Source: Poriferisodalis sp965208895
GTDB lineage: Bacteria > Actinomycetota > Acidimicrobiia > Acidimicrobiales > Poriferisodalaceae
Reading direction: 5' to 3'
Assembly: GCF_965208895.1 (NCBI RefSeq)
Contig: NZ_OZ242363.1
Coordinates: 1,178,001 to 1,242,000 of the forward strand
Length of the DNA stretch: 64,000 nucleotides
Shown: positions 26,056 to 35,043 of the stretch, one piece after another
Position numbering within the stretch: position 1 is the first letter of the stretch
How the letters are laid out: every line of letters starts with the position of its first letter
The notes under the pieces: model-generated
What the model was told of the DNA's origin: nothing
Databases searched by the model: none
Seen by the model: only the letters and a program-made list of their open reading frames with translations
Translations under genes and position numbers: made by a program

Positions 26056-26400
26056 CTAGAAGCGCTTTTCGCGAATCCGCGCTGCCTTGCCGACACGATC
26101 GCGCAGGTAGTACAGCTTCGCTCTGCGCACATCTCCGACGGCTACGCGCTCGATCTGCGCGATGGTGGGTGCGTGCAACGGAAATGTCCGCTCGACACCC
26201 ACACCGAAGCTGAGCTTGCGAACCGTGAACGTCTCGCTGATACCCGACGAATGCCGTGCGATCACGTAGCCCTCGAACACCTGGGTTCGCTGGCGGTTGC
26301 CCTCGACGACGCGCACGTGAACGCGCACCGTGTCGCCGGGGCCGAATTCGGGATGATCGTCACGAAGACGACCCCTCTCGACAAGATCGGTGCTGCCCAT
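26056..26400 (-). CDS. rplS: 50S ribosomal protein L19
   Basis: Large-subunit protein at the subunit interface. It has 114 residues from the ATG at 26400, with FGPGDTVRVHVRVVEGNR, RTQVFEGYVIARHSSGI, ETFTVRKLSFGVGVERTFPL and VRRAKLYYLRDRVGKAARI. The in-frame extension upstream of 26400 has no L19 similarity. Confidence 0.97.
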   Translation of the reverse strand: MGSTDLVERGRLRDDHPEFGPGDTVRVHVRVVEGNRQRTQVFEGYVIARHSSGISETFTVRKLSFGVGVERTFPLHAPTIAQIERVAVGDVRRAKLYYLRDRVGKAARIREKRF

Positions 26401-26544
26401 AGCGATCCGACTCCCGTGATCGGCGTGACGACGAACAACGCAGGCTAGTGGTCTGCCCGCGAATTGCCGCAACGACATTCCGGCCGGACCAGTGCCCACA
26501 GGCCGCGCGGATGGGTGAACCCCCACGCTGTCACACCAGTCATT

Positions 26545-26611
26545 TCCCGCTCTTGTTCGCTATCGCTCACGGGCCGCTCGGGCCACGGCTTCGCCGATCG
26601 GCTCAGCCTCT
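26545..26611. repeat. Dispersed ~65-bp element, copy 2
   Basis: Matches the window consensus (CCCGCTCTTGTTCGCT, GCTCACGGGCCGCTCGGGCC, ACGGCTTCGCC, CGGCTCAGCCTC) with an extra base after TTCGCTA. It lies in the gap between trmD and rplS and ends 2 bp before the trmD stop codon, the same 3'-end placement as copy 1. Confidence 0.8.
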
Positions 26612-26613
26612 CC

Positions 26614-27423
26614 TCAGCAGCCCGCTTCGAGCCTGAGGCCGAACTCTGCGAGAAGCTCCCGATCCGCGTCGCTGACGCCTCGCGCCGCCAGGAGGTCAGG
26701 GCGCTCGGCGGCAGTGCGCACAAGCGCCATTGCCCCGCGCCAGCGAGCGACGCGGGCATGGTCACCGCTGCGCAATACCTCGGGTGCGGTGAGCCCACGG
26801 AACGTCGCTGGACGCGTCCATTGAGGGTATTCCAGCAGCCCCTCCGCAAAGCTCTCCTCAGCAGTGGAGCCTGCGTTGCCGAGCACACCGGGCACCAACC
26901 GGCCAACGGCCTCCACAACGACCATGGCGGCGAATTCGCCGCCGGCCAGTACAACATCGCCTATGGAAACCGATCCGTCGACGAGCTCGGTGCGAATGCG
27001 CTCGTCCACTCCTTCGTAGCGGCCGCACAGCAGGCTGAAACCCCCTGAGGCAGCCGACCCCAGCGCTGCCAACTCAGCGGCCATGGCTTGGTCGAATCGC
27101 CGGCCGGCGGCGTCGAGCAGCAACAACGGCCGTGGTGGGGCGACCTCTTCGACGGCTACGAACACAGGCTCAGCCATGAGGATCATTCCCGGTCCGCCGC
27201 CGAAGGGAGCATCGTCGACGGTGCGGTGAGCGTCGGTGGTCGCAAGCCGCAAATCCCTGCAGCGGATGTCGAGCACGCCCTGTGCTCGGGCGCGGCCCAA
27301 GATGCTCAATTCGCACATGGCATCGAGCTCGGCAGGAAAGATCGAGAACACGTCGATACGCAGCCTCGCCCCCGAACGGCGCGCGGACACTCGCTGGGGG
27401 CTAGCCGAGCTCGAAGAGCCCAT
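26614..27423 (-). CDS. trmD: tRNA (guanine(37)-N1)-methyltransferase
   Basis: Makes m1G37 in tRNAs and prevents frameshifting. It is 269 residues if started at the ATG at 27423, which has a GGAGGT Shine-Dalgarno 5 nt upstream inside rimM. A GTG at 27390, just after the rimM stop, is the alternative. Trefoil-knot SPOUT motifs are present: GGGPGMILMAEPV, LLCGRYEGVDERI and SIGDVVLAGGEFAAMVV, where Val replaces the common Tyr in GDYVL. C-terminal DNA/tRNA-binding helices follow. Confidence 0.94.
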   Translation of the reverse strand: MGSSSSASPQRVSARRSGARLRIDVFSIFPAELDAMCELSILGRARAQGVLDIRCRDLRLATTDAHRTVDDAPFGGGPGMILMAEPVFVAVEEVAPPRPLLLLDAAGRRFDQAMAAELAALGSAASGGFSLLCGRYEGVDERIRTELVDGSVSIGDVVLAGGEFAAMVVVEAVGRLVPGVLGNAGSTAEESFAEGLLEYPQWTRPATFRGLTAPEVLRSGDHARVARWRGAMALVRTAAERPDLLAARGVSDADRELLAEFGLRLEAGC

Positions 27424-27922
27424 CGGGCACCTCCACGTACACGGCACCGGGCTCGCAGCGCACGACGAACGTCAGCGGCACGAGGTGTCCGGTGTCGAGC
27501 TCAAGCAGGTCCGCGGCCGGGTTCGCCACGACGCTCGTGATGACGCCGGCGTCGAATCCATGCTGATCGATGACCGAGCGGCCGCACAGCTCGTGCACCC
27601 ACAGCTCATCGGGATCGGAGAGCGGCTCGGCAAGAACCGTCGTGCCCGTCAGGGCCGCCGCTGCATCGCGGTCGTCGATGCCTTCAAAGCGCACGAGCCA
27701 CCGGCTGCCGTCGAAGCGGGATCGCGACACCGCTCGCTTGCCGAGGGCGGTGATGAGCGCCGAACCGACATCGAATCGTTCGAGCCGGTTGGTGACCGGG
27801 TGCACGACGACATCGCCGCGAAGGCCGTGTGCGCGCCCGACCGTCGCGATCTCCAGCAGGCCTGGCGGCTCGACGCCCAGACTCAGGTCAGTCCCGGAAG
27901 TCGACTTCGACCTGGACGCCAT
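27401..27922 (-). CDS. rimM: Ribosome maturation factor RimM
   Basis: Binds S19 and helps mature the 30S head. It has 173 residues from the ATG at 27922, which overlaps the end of khpA; the conserved part begins at LLEIATVGRAHGLRGDVVV. A C-terminal PRC-barrel follows (ELWVHELCGRSVID, LLELDTGHLVPLTFV, VPDGLFELG). It sits between khpA and trmD in the standard order. Confidence 0.92.
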   Translation of the reverse strand: MASRSKSTSGTDLSLGVEPPGLLEIATVGRAHGLRGDVVVHPVTNRLERFDVGSALITALGKRAVSRSRFDGSRWLVRFEGIDDRDAAAALTGTTVLAEPLSDPDELWVHELCGRSVIDQHGFDAGVITSVVANPAADLLELDTGHLVPLTFVVRCEPGAVYVEVPDGLFELG

Positions 27923-28160
27923 CTCGATGGGCTGCGGCGCGCACCAGCGTGCGGATGGCGTTCGCAACGCGACCTCGCTTGCCGATGACCCGGCCGATGT
28001 CGTCCGAACTCACGGTTGCCGTCAGGCTCAGCTTCGATCCCGACTCAGCAATCTCGACCTCGACCTGATCGGGATGTTCGACCAGCTGGGCGATGAGGTA
28101 CAGCAGCACCTCTTCCGCAGAAGTGGTTTCGGTGTCTGCGCCGGTGTGACCCTCGGTCAC
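27888..28160 (-). CDS. khpA: KH-domain RNA-binding protein KhpA
   Basis: Small RNA-binding protein of the KhpA/YlqC family, linked to cell-division and sRNA regulation in other bacteria. It has 90 residues with a single KH fold and the loop DIGRVIGKRGRVANAIRTLV. It starts at GTG overlapping the rpsP stop (GTGA), and its own 3' end overlaps rimM, so rpsP-khpA-rimM-trmD are probably translated as a coupled set. Confidence 0.93.
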   Translation of the reverse strand: MTEGHTGADTETTSAEEVLLYLIAQLVEHPDQVEVEIAESGSKLSLTATVSSDDIGRVIGKRGRVANAIRTLVRAAAHRDGVQVEVDFRD

Positions 28161-28618
28161 TGGGCCTCCCCAAGTTCTGTTGCTTTCGGTTCGGATGCCC
28201 CGTTGCGAGGCACCGGCTCATCGGCGGGCGCCTGTTCGGACGCTGCCGGGGAGTCGTCTGCGCCCGGCTCTTCGGTGTCGATCACCAGATCGGGCGTCGG
28301 TGCGGGGGCAGGCTCGGCGGGGGCAGCGGCCGTTGCGCCGTCGGCCGATCCAGATGATCCTTGAGAACGGAACTCGTCCCACGCACCGGAAATCGTCAGC
28401 AGCTTGGCGACAGTGTCGCTCGGCTGAGCCCCATGGCTGAGCCAGTGGACTGCGCGCTCATTGACGATCGAAATCGCAGAGGGCTCCTGTCGCGGATCGT
28501 AGGTGCCGATGATCTCGAGCACGCGGCCGTCGCGGGGCTTGCGACTGTCGACCGCGACGACGCGATAGCTGGGCTGCTTCTTCTTGCCTGTGCGCTTGAG
28601 GCGCAGACGAACGGCCAT
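28157..28618 (-). CDS. rpsP: 30S ribosomal protein S16
   Basis: 16S rRNA-binding assembly protein. It has 153 residues from the ATG at 28618: the S16 core (MAVRLRLKRTGKKKQPSYRV, ILEI/GTYDP-type loop as EIIGTYDPRQEP, HWLSHGAQPSDTVAKLL) occupies the first 80. About 65 more residues of acidic Ala/Pro/Glu tail follow, longer than the usual 80-90-residue protein. Such tails occur in actinobacterial S16. Confidence 0.96.
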   Translation of the reverse strand: MAVRLRLKRTGKKKQPSYRVVAVDSRKPRDGRVLEIIGTYDPRQEPSAISIVNERAVHWLSHGAQPSDTVAKLLTISGAWDEFRSQGSSGSADGATAAAPAEPAPAPTPDLVIDTEEPGADDSPAASEQAPADEPVPRNGASEPKATELGEAQ

Positions 28619-28723
28619 GTTGCTCCCGGTTGGATGAATTCGAGTGGTGGCTCGTTGCGGATCGGCGAGCCGGCACACGGGGTGTGGCGCACCGATGGGC
28701 CGCCGCGCCGACCGATGAGCCTA

Positions 28724-28981
28724 ACGGGCAAATGCCCAGCAACCCCATGGCTGCCCATCCACTTGCTGCCCGCTCTTGTTCGCTGCGCTCACGGGCCGCT
28801 CGGGCCACGGCTTCGCCTACCGGCTCAGCCTCTGACGGGCAAATGCCCAGCAACCCCATGGCTGCCCATCCACTTGCTGCCCGCTCTTGTTCGCTGCGCT
28901 CACGGGCCGCTCGGGCCACGGCTTCGCCTACCGGCTCAGCCTCTGACGGGCGAATGCCCAGCAACCCCATGGCTGCCCATC
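28724..28981. repeat. 111-bp tandem repeat, two full units and a partial third
   Basis: Units start at 28724, 28835 and 28946 (period 111 bp). The first two are nearly identical; the third is only about 36 bp and runs into the ffh stop. Each full unit contains one copy of the dispersed element (28768-28834 and 28879-28945) preceded by a GGGCA-AA-TGCCC mini-hairpin and a segment around CAACCCCATGGCTGCCC. Because 111 is a multiple of three, both strands remain open across it. It fills the 363-bp gap between rpsP and ffh, and no other gene is evident in that gap. Confidence 0.9.
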
Positions 28982-30460
28982 TCAGCGGCCTGGCAGCTTC
29001 AGGTCCAACGATTCCCAGTCGATTCCCCCAGCATCGAGCTTGATGCCGTGCTTGCCTGACGACGGCCCGCCCTTGGGCGATGCGCGTCCGCCGCCGGTGC
29101 GAGAGCTGCCGCCCGATCGGGTCGGACCCTTCCCCCGCTTGCGGCCGGCCTTGCGGTTGGCCGGCCGTCTTTTCGAGCCCAGGCCCATCATGCCGCCCAT
29201 CATCTTGCGCATCTGTGTGAATTGCTTCAGCAGGTTGGCGACCTGTGCCGATGACGTACCGCTGCCGGCGGCAATGCGGGCGCGGCGGGAGGCGTCGATG
29301 ATCTCCGGCGACACGCGCTCAGCCGGGGTCATCGACAGCACGATGGCCTCTGCTGTCGCGATCCGGTCGTCGTCGATCTCGGCATTGCGGACTTGATCGG
29401 AGATGCCGGGCATCATCTGCACGATGCTTTGCAGGTTGCCCATCTTGCGAAGCTGACGAAGCTGGTCGACGAAGTCGTCGAGCGTGAAGGTGCCCTCGAC
29501 CAGCCGCTGGGCCGCCGCCTCTGCCTCGTCCTGTTCGTAGACGGCCTCCGCCTTCTCGATGAGCGTCATCACGTCGCCCATGCCGAGGATCCGGCTCGCC
29601 ATGCGGTCGGGATGGAACTGCTCGAAGTCGTCGACCTTCTCGCCGACCGATGCAAAGGCCACCGGACGACCGACGACCTCGGCAACGGAGAGAGCCGCGC
29701 CGCCGCGAGCATCGCCGTCGAGCTTGGTCAGGATGATTCCGTCCACTTCGAGTGTTGCGTGAAAGGCCTCGGCGGTCGCGACGGCGTCCTGGCCCACCAT
29801 CGAGTCGACGATGAGCAGGGTGTAATGGGGTTCGACCGCGTCCGAGATTCGGGCCACTTCTCCCATCAGCTCGACGTCGATTGCCAGCCGCCCCGCGGTG
29901 TCCACGATGAGCACATCGCGGCCGGTCTGGCGGGCGTGGGCGAGTCCCCCCGCGGCGCAGGCCACAGGGTCTCCGGGCTCGCTCCATACCTCGACGTCGA
30001 TGCCACGGGCGAGCGTCCGCAACTGCTCAACGGCTGCGGGTCGCTGCAGGTCGGCGCCGACCAGCAGCGGATTGCGGCCCTGTGACTTGCACCACTGGGC
30101 CAACTTGGCTGCGGCAGTCGTCTTGCCAGAGCCCTGGAGGCCGGCCAGCATCACCACCGTGGGCGGCTTCGACGCGAACTGGAAGTCGAGCGGGCTTCCG
30201 CCCAGGATGTCGACAAGCTCGTCGTTGACGATCTTGGTGACCTGCTGGCCGGGCGTCAGGCTGGCCGTGACCTCGCCACCGATGCTGCGCTCGCGGACCC
30301 GGTCTACAAAGCGGCGTACAACCCCGACGTTGACGTCGGCTTCGAGCAGCGCCAGGCGGATTTCGGCCAACGCCTCGTCGACGTCGGCGGGCCGCATTCG
30401 TCCGCGGCCCCGCAGGCCCCGCAGGGTGCCCGACAAGCGGTCGGTCAGGGTGTCAAACAT
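28982..30460 (-). CDS. ffh: Signal recognition particle protein (SRP54/Ffh)
   Basis: GTPase that with 4.5S RNA targets nascent membrane proteins. It has 492 residues: the N domain, G domain (GLQGSGKTTAAAKLA near residue 108, VDTAGRLAIDVELMGE, TKLDGDARGGAALS, GVGEK-type loop as SVGEKVDDFEQF) and Met-rich M domain (QSIVQMMPGI, QMRKMMGGMMGLGSKRR). A Gly/Lys/Arg/Ser-rich tail ends KLPGR. It lies 3 bp downstream of ftsY. Confidence 0.97.
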   Translation of the reverse strand: MFDTLTDRLSGTLRGLRGRGRMRPADVDEALAEIRLALLEADVNVGVVRRFVDRVRERSIGGEVTASLTPGQQVTKIVNDELVDILGGSPLDFQFASKPPTVVMLAGLQGSGKTTAAAKLAQWCKSQGRNPLLVGADLQRPAAVEQLRTLARGIDVEVWSEPGDPVACAAGGLAHARQTGRDVLIVDTAGRLAIDVELMGEVARISDAVEPHYTLLIVDSMVGQDAVATAEAFHATLEVDGIILTKLDGDARGGAALSVAEVVGRPVAFASVGEKVDDFEQFHPDRMASRILGMGDVMTLIEKAEAVYEQDEAEAAAQRLVEGTFTLDDFVDQLRQLRKMGNLQSIVQMMPGISDQVRNAEIDDDRIATAEAIVLSMTPAERVSPEIIDASRRARIAAGSGTSSAQVANLLKQFTQMRKMMGGMMGLGSKRRPANRKAGRKRGKGPTRSGGSSRTGGGRASPKGGPSSGKHGIKLDAGGIDWESLDLKLPGR

Positions 30461-30463
30461 CGC

Positions 30464-31678
30464 TCAGTCCCCTGGTCGGTCTTGTTCCGGGCTGTGAGAG
30501 GTGGGCATCGGGGTGTCCCGATCGGCGCCGAGCAACGCGTCGACGTAGCCGTCGGGGTCGAAGTCGACAAGATCGTCGGCGCCCTCGCCGAGGCCCACGA
30601 GTTTCACACGGAGCCCCAGCTCGGCCTCGATGGCAAACACGATCCCGCCCTTCGCCGAGCCGTCCAGCTTGGTGAGCACGACTCCGGTGACATCGGTGGC
30701 CTCGGCGAAGGCTCGCGCCTGGCTCAAGCCGTTCTGCCCGGTGGTCGCATCGATGACCAGCAGCGTCTCGGCGACGGCGCCGGGCTCGCGATCGGCGACT
30801 CGGCGGACCTTGGCGAGCTCATCCATCAAGTTCTTGCGATTCTGGAGCCTTCCGGCAGTATCTGCGAGAACCACGTCGGCGCCGCGGGCCGCCGCTGCGC
30901 TGACGGCGTCATGCACGACCGAGCTGGGGTCCGCTCCCGCGCTGCCCGAGATCATTTCCGCACCGCATCGATCGGCCCACGTCTGCAGCTGGGAGGTCGC
31001 AGCAGCGCGGAATGTGTCGCCGGCGGCCATCACCACGTGTCGGCCTTGCGCCGACAGCCGTGCTCCCACCTTGCCGATCGTGGTGGTCTTGCCCACACCG
31101 TTGACTCCCACGAAGAGCCACACCGGCGTGGCATCGGGGCGGTCCGGCACGGTCACACCCAGCGAACGATCAGCATCGAGCGATGCGCGCATCTGCGCAG
31201 CGAGTTCGTGCACGAGTTCGTCTGCGTCGGCAATGTCTCGGTCGGCGGCGGTGCTGCGCAGGCGTTCCAGCGTGGCCATCGTCGTTGCGACGCCGACGTC
31301 GGCGCCGAGCAGCGCCTCTTCGAGACTCTCCCACGTTGCGCCGTCAGGTCGCCGTCCGCGGATGGCAGCCAGTCGGTCGCGCAGCGTCCGGCGCGACGAC
31401 GCCAATCCCGACGCAAACGTGGCGGCGGGCCTGAGGGGCCCAGTCTCAGCCGGCCCAGTCTCAGCCTTCTCAGCCACACGATCAGCCGAACCGTCGGGCG
31501 CAGCCTCCGTTGCAGTGGGGTACCCCGCAGGCCCCGACTCAGGCCGCGGCACCGCGACGGGATCATGCGACGATGCCGGCCCCGAGCGGCGCTGCATCCT
31601 GCGTTGCACGAAGGGAACCGATGCGAGAAGCACCATCGCGACGGCGCCGATGACAATAAGAACGACCTCGGTGCTCAC
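30464..31678 (-). CDS. ftsY: SRP receptor FtsY
   Basis: Membrane-associated GTPase partner of Ffh. It has 404 residues: an N-terminal transmembrane helix (VVLIVIGAVAMVLLASVPFV), an acidic/Pro linker, the N domain, then the G domain with GVNGVGKTTTIGKVGARL near residue 195, ADTAGRLQNRKNLMDEL, TKLDGSAKGGIVFAI and GLGEGADDLVDFDP. The transmembrane anchor is typical of actinobacterial FtsY. The smc gene ends 11 bp upstream. Confidence 0.96.
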   Translation of the reverse strand: MSTEVVLIVIGAVAMVLLASVPFVQRRMQRRSGPASSHDPVAVPRPESGPAGYPTATEAAPDGSADRVAEKAETGPAETGPLRPAATFASGLASSRRTLRDRLAAIRGRRPDGATWESLEEALLGADVGVATTMATLERLRSTAADRDIADADELVHELAAQMRASLDADRSLGVTVPDRPDATPVWLFVGVNGVGKTTTIGKVGARLSAQGRHVVMAAGDTFRAAATSQLQTWADRCGAEMISGSAGADPSSVVHDAVSAAAARGADVVLADTAGRLQNRKNLMDELAKVRRVADREPGAVAETLLVIDATTGQNGLSQARAFAEATDVTGVVLTKLDGSAKGGIVFAIEAELGLRVKLVGLGEGADDLVDFDPDGYVDALLGADRDTPMPTSHSPEQDRPGD

Positions 31679-31689
31679 CAGTGGGCAGG

Positions 31690-34600
31690 CTACCCAAGGG
31701 TCGTCGCGGGCTCTGCGAGCTGGCTCGATCCGGACTCGCCGAACCCCAATGGTCCATCCGCGGCGACCAGGGCCGCAGCATGCTCGGGTCGCTCCGACAC
31801 GACCACGCTGGAGCCCCCGGGTGGCATGGACACGCCGTACAGGACGTCGGCGGACTCCATCGTGCGACGTTGATGGCTCACGATGATCAACTGCGATTCC
31901 CGCCGGAATTCCGCCACGAGGTCCAGGAAGCGCTGCAGATTGACGTCGTCGAGCGCCGCCTCCACCTCGTCGAGAACGTAGAAAGGCGACGGCCGACTGC
32001 GGAACACCGCAAAGAGGTACGCGAGCGCCACCAGCGAGCGCTCACCGCCGGACAGCAATGACAGGCGACCGATGTGCTTGCCGGCGGGTCGAACGTCGAG
32101 TTCGACCCCCGACGTCAAGAGCTCCTGCGGATCCGTCAACGAGAGCTTGCCGGCGCCGCCTGGGAACAGCGTGCCGAACAGGCGGGCAAAGTTCCGGGCG
32201 ACATCTTCGAATGCTGCCGCAAACGTTGCGACGATCTCGGCGTCGATGGCTCGGATCACCTTGTGCAGTTCCCTGCGGCTGTTGCGCACGTCCGCGAGCT
32301 GGGTGGCTACGAACTCGAAGCGCTCTGAGGCTGCCTCGTACTCCGAGAGCGCCAGGGGGTTGACCGGCCCCAGTCGATGCAGGTCTGCGCGCAGCGTTCG
32401 CTCGTGAACGATGGCCGTGACCCCGTCAGGCAGCGGCGGCGGCGGTGCAGCGAGTGCCGCTGCGGGGTCTGCGGATAACTCCGTTCGCAGCATCTCAACG
32501 AGGGCGTCGCGCTTGGTACGACGTTCGGCATCGGCGACATCCAACGCTGCTAGTTCCGTGCGCAAGTGCTCCTGGCGCGACAAAGCCGCGTCACGCTCGC
32601 GCCGGAGCGCATCAAGGCGCTCCGTCAGCTGGCGCGCCAACTCAATGCGGGCCTCGTTGCGTGAGCGCAGCCGCTTTGCTTCGGCATCGAGGCGCTGGCG
32701 GCGCTCCGAGAGCAACAGCGCCAGACGATCCAGCCCCGACACGATGGCTTCTGCCCGCTCCAGCCGGGCGGACGCGGCCGCACGGGAGCTCTCATGGCCC
32801 CTCAGACGCCCCTCAATGGTCCTGAGCCGTTCGCTCAGCGCTGATCGGCGTTGCTCCTGTGCGGCAGCTCGGTCCTCGAACGCCTGAATCCGCTCGGCGT
32901 GCTGGGCTGCTGCTGTGGCGGCCCGGCGTCGAAGGTTCTCGGCGGTGCGTTGTGCCTCTCGGGATGCATCGAAGGCCGCCTGGTGCGCTTGGCGCGCCGA
33001 GGTCCACGCCGCGGCCGCTGCCTGCTGGTGGAGCGTCAGCTCGTCGATGCGTGCGCGTGCGACGTCGAGTGCCGCCGTGGCCGCCGCCGGCCCCGTGCTG
33101 CCGATCCGCCAGCGGTGGGGTCCGAACCGGTCGCCGCTGGATGTGACAAAAGCTGCATCAGCCGCGACGCCCATGACGCCCGCGTCGCGAGCCGCCAACG
33201 CACGGTCATACGCGCGCGACCAATCACCCGGAACACAGATCGCTGCGCCGACAACAGCGTCCAGCAATGCCTCAAGCTCGGCGCGGTGCTCTTGGGGAGC
33301 GTCGGGGGCCACCTGGACGTGTGGACGCACGAACTCGCCTGCCGGCCCAGTCCAAGAGGCGAGATGCGAAACGGCTGATCCGGCGCCTGCTGCTGCACGT
33401 TGTTGAGCACCGTGCTCACGGGCACCAGGCTCACGGGCGGCTCGGACTACGGCTTCTCCTGCCGGCTCAGCTGGTGACGCCGGCTTGCCGTTGCGGCGGC
33501 TCGGGTCGCGAGCGCCCCCCGGCTCGGCGAGCGAGATCACCGAGCCGTTCGTTTCGCCGTCGGCGAGCGCAGCGAGCGCCGCCGACGCCGCGCTGTCATC
33601 GCGCACGATGACAGCCGACAACGCGCCATCCGCAGCAGCCTCCGCAGCAGCCTCCCAACCGTCGTCGATGATCACCAGGTCGCCAAGCACACCGACGACC
33701 CCAGCCACACCATCGAGCGCCGCAATGCCGGAGTCGGTACGCGCGGCGGCGACAGCGGACGCCAACGCCTCGAATCTTCCGATCCAGTGCTGCCGCTCCT
33801 CGGCCGCATTTCGCTGCTGCTCATCTGCCCGCGACAACGTTGCAGCGGCTGTTTCGAGGCGCGCTGCGGCCTCCCGGTGGGCTTCGGTGGCCGCACTGGC
33901 AGCGGACTCGTCGAACTCTGCGGCGTCGCCGGCTCCCGATTTCGTCCCGACCGCCAGCGCCACCGACCCCGCAGCCGACACTCCAGATGCGTCAAGGGCG
34001 GTCAGCTCAGCTGACACCCGTGCATGTTCATCGGTCAGCGTCGCCACCACATCGGAGTCGAGCAAGGCGTTGCGCTCACGTTCAACCGAACGCATCCGTT
34101 CATAGGTCTGACCGATGAGACCGCGTGCCCGTTCCGACAGCGATGCCACTCGCGGCAGCCGATCAGCAGGTTCTTCGGTCAGCTCGGCAAGCTGTGATTG
34201 CGCATCGTCGATCGCCCGGTCGATGTCGTCAATCGACGATGCCACCGCGTCCTGTTGCGCTGCAAGATCGACCTGTCGAGCATCGGAGGCGCTCTGCGCT
34301 TGGTAACTCGCGGCCAGCTGACGCCCCGCGTTGTAGAGCTGCAGCCCAGCCAGCTCTGCGCTGATCTCGCGGTGGCGGCGGGCGGCGGTGGCCTGCCGCT
34401 CGAGCGGCCGCAGCTGGCGGCGAAGTTCGCGCTGCAAGTCGACGAGGCGCGTCACGTTTGCCTCGGTGCCTTCCAGGCGCCGCTCGGCACGTTCCTTGCG
34501 GCGACGGAACTTCAGCACGCCCGCCGCCTCCTCGATCAGCGCGCGTCGTTCTTCGGGACGGGCAGCGAGGACCCCGGTGATCTGGCCTTGCGCCACGATG

Positions 34601-35016
34601 ATGTGCTGCTGGCGTCCGACCCCGGCATCGTTCAGCAGTTCTTGCAGGTCGAGCAGCCGGCACGGCGTCCCGTTGAGCGCGTACTCCGATTCGCCCGAGC
34701 GGAACAAGGTGCGAGTGATCGCCACCTCGGCGGTCTGGATGGGCAAGGTCTGCGACTCGTTGTCGATGACCAGGGTGACCAGTGCGCGGCCCAAAGCCGT
34801 CCGGCGATCAGTTCCCGCGAAGACGACGTCGTCCATCCGCTGGCCTCGCAGCGTGCGGGGACCTTGCGCGCCGAGCACCCATGCGATGGCGTCGACGACG
34901 TTCGACTTGCCGCTGCCGTTGGGACCCACCACCACCGTGACGCCCGGTTCGAAGGCGAGCGTTGTGGTGTCTGCAAACGACTTGAAACCGGACAGTGTCA
35001 GGGAGCGAAGGAACAC
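31690..35016 (-). CDS. smc: Chromosome segregation protein SMC
   Basis: Condensin ATPase. It has 1108 residues: the N-terminal ATPase half (TVVVGPNGSGKSNVVDAIAW), two long coiled coils, a central hinge at about residues 420-640, and the C-terminal half with LLSGGERSLVALAYLFAVFR and YVLDEVEAALDD. The hinge carries an in-frame insertion rich in Ala/Arg/Glu (33.40-33.47 kb) that corresponds to a copy of the dispersed repeat. Its ATPase motifs are intact, so the gene is probably functional. Confidence 0.95.
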   Translation of the reverse strand: MFLRSLTLSGFKSFADTTTLAFEPGVTVVVGPNGSGKSNVVDAIAWVLGAQGPRTLRGQRMDDVVFAGTDRRTALGRALVTLVIDNESQTLPIQTAEVAITRTLFRSGESEYALNGTPCRLLDLQELLNDAGVGRQQHIIVAQGQITGVLAARPEERRALIEEAAGVLKFRRRKERAERRLEGTEANVTRLVDLQRELRRQLRPLERQATAARRHREISAELAGLQLYNAGRQLAASYQAQSASDARQVDLAAQQDAVASSIDDIDRAIDDAQSQLAELTEEPADRLPRVASLSERARGLIGQTYERMRSVERERNALLDSDVVATLTDEHARVSAELTALDASGVSAAGSVALAVGTKSGAGDAAEFDESAASAATEAHREAAARLETAAATLSRADEQQRNAAEERQHWIGRFEALASAVAAARTDSGIAALDGVAGVVGVLGDLVIIDDGWEAAAEAAADGALSAVIVRDDSAASAALAALADGETNGSVISLAEPGGARDPSRRNGKPASPAEPAGEAVVRAAREPGAREHGAQQRAAAGAGSAVSHLASWTGPAGEFVRPHVQVAPDAPQEHRAELEALLDAVVGAAICVPGDWSRAYDRALAARDAGVMGVAADAAFVTSSGDRFGPHRWRIGSTGPAAATAALDVARARIDELTLHQQAAAAAWTSARQAHQAAFDASREAQRTAENLRRRAATAAAQHAERIQAFEDRAAAQEQRRSALSERLRTIEGRLRGHESSRAAASARLERAEAIVSGLDRLALLLSERRQRLDAEAKRLRSRNEARIELARQLTERLDALRRERDAALSRQEHLRTELAALDVADAERRTKRDALVEMLRTELSADPAAALAAPPPPLPDGVTAIVHERTLRADLHRLGPVNPLALSEYEAASERFEFVATQLADVRNSRRELHKVIRAIDAEIVATFAAAFEDVARNFARLFGTLFPGGAGKLSLTDPQELLTSGVELDVRPAGKHIGRLSLLSGGERSLVALAYLFAVFRSRPSPFYVLDEVEAALDDVNLQRFLDLVAEFRRESQLIIVSHQRRTMESADVLYGVSMPPGGSSVVVSERPEHAAALVAADGPLGFGESGSSQLAEPATTLG
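33399..33471. repeat. Diverged dispersed element inside the smc hinge coding region
   Basis: Recognisable pieces of the consensus occur in order: GAGCACCGTGCTCACGGGC, CTCACGGGCGGCTCGG, CTACGGCTTCTCCTGC, CGGCTCAGCT. On the minus strand it is read in the smc frame as AEPAGEAVVRAAREPGA, matching the peptide that other copies would encode (AEPVGEAVARAARER). It adds roughly 25 residues to the hinge without breaking the frame. Confidence 0.65.
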
Positions 35017-35043
35017 GGCAGCTCGAAGCGTGGAGGTCGACGT

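Noticed and set aside
28724..28981. CRISPR-like array
   Set aside because: Units are identical along their whole 111-bp length with no variable spacers, and no cas genes are near.
28630..29043. Plus-strand frame across the 111-bp tandem repeat
   Set aside because: Open only because the repeat unit is a multiple of three and GC-rich; no start signal and it runs into antisense ffh.
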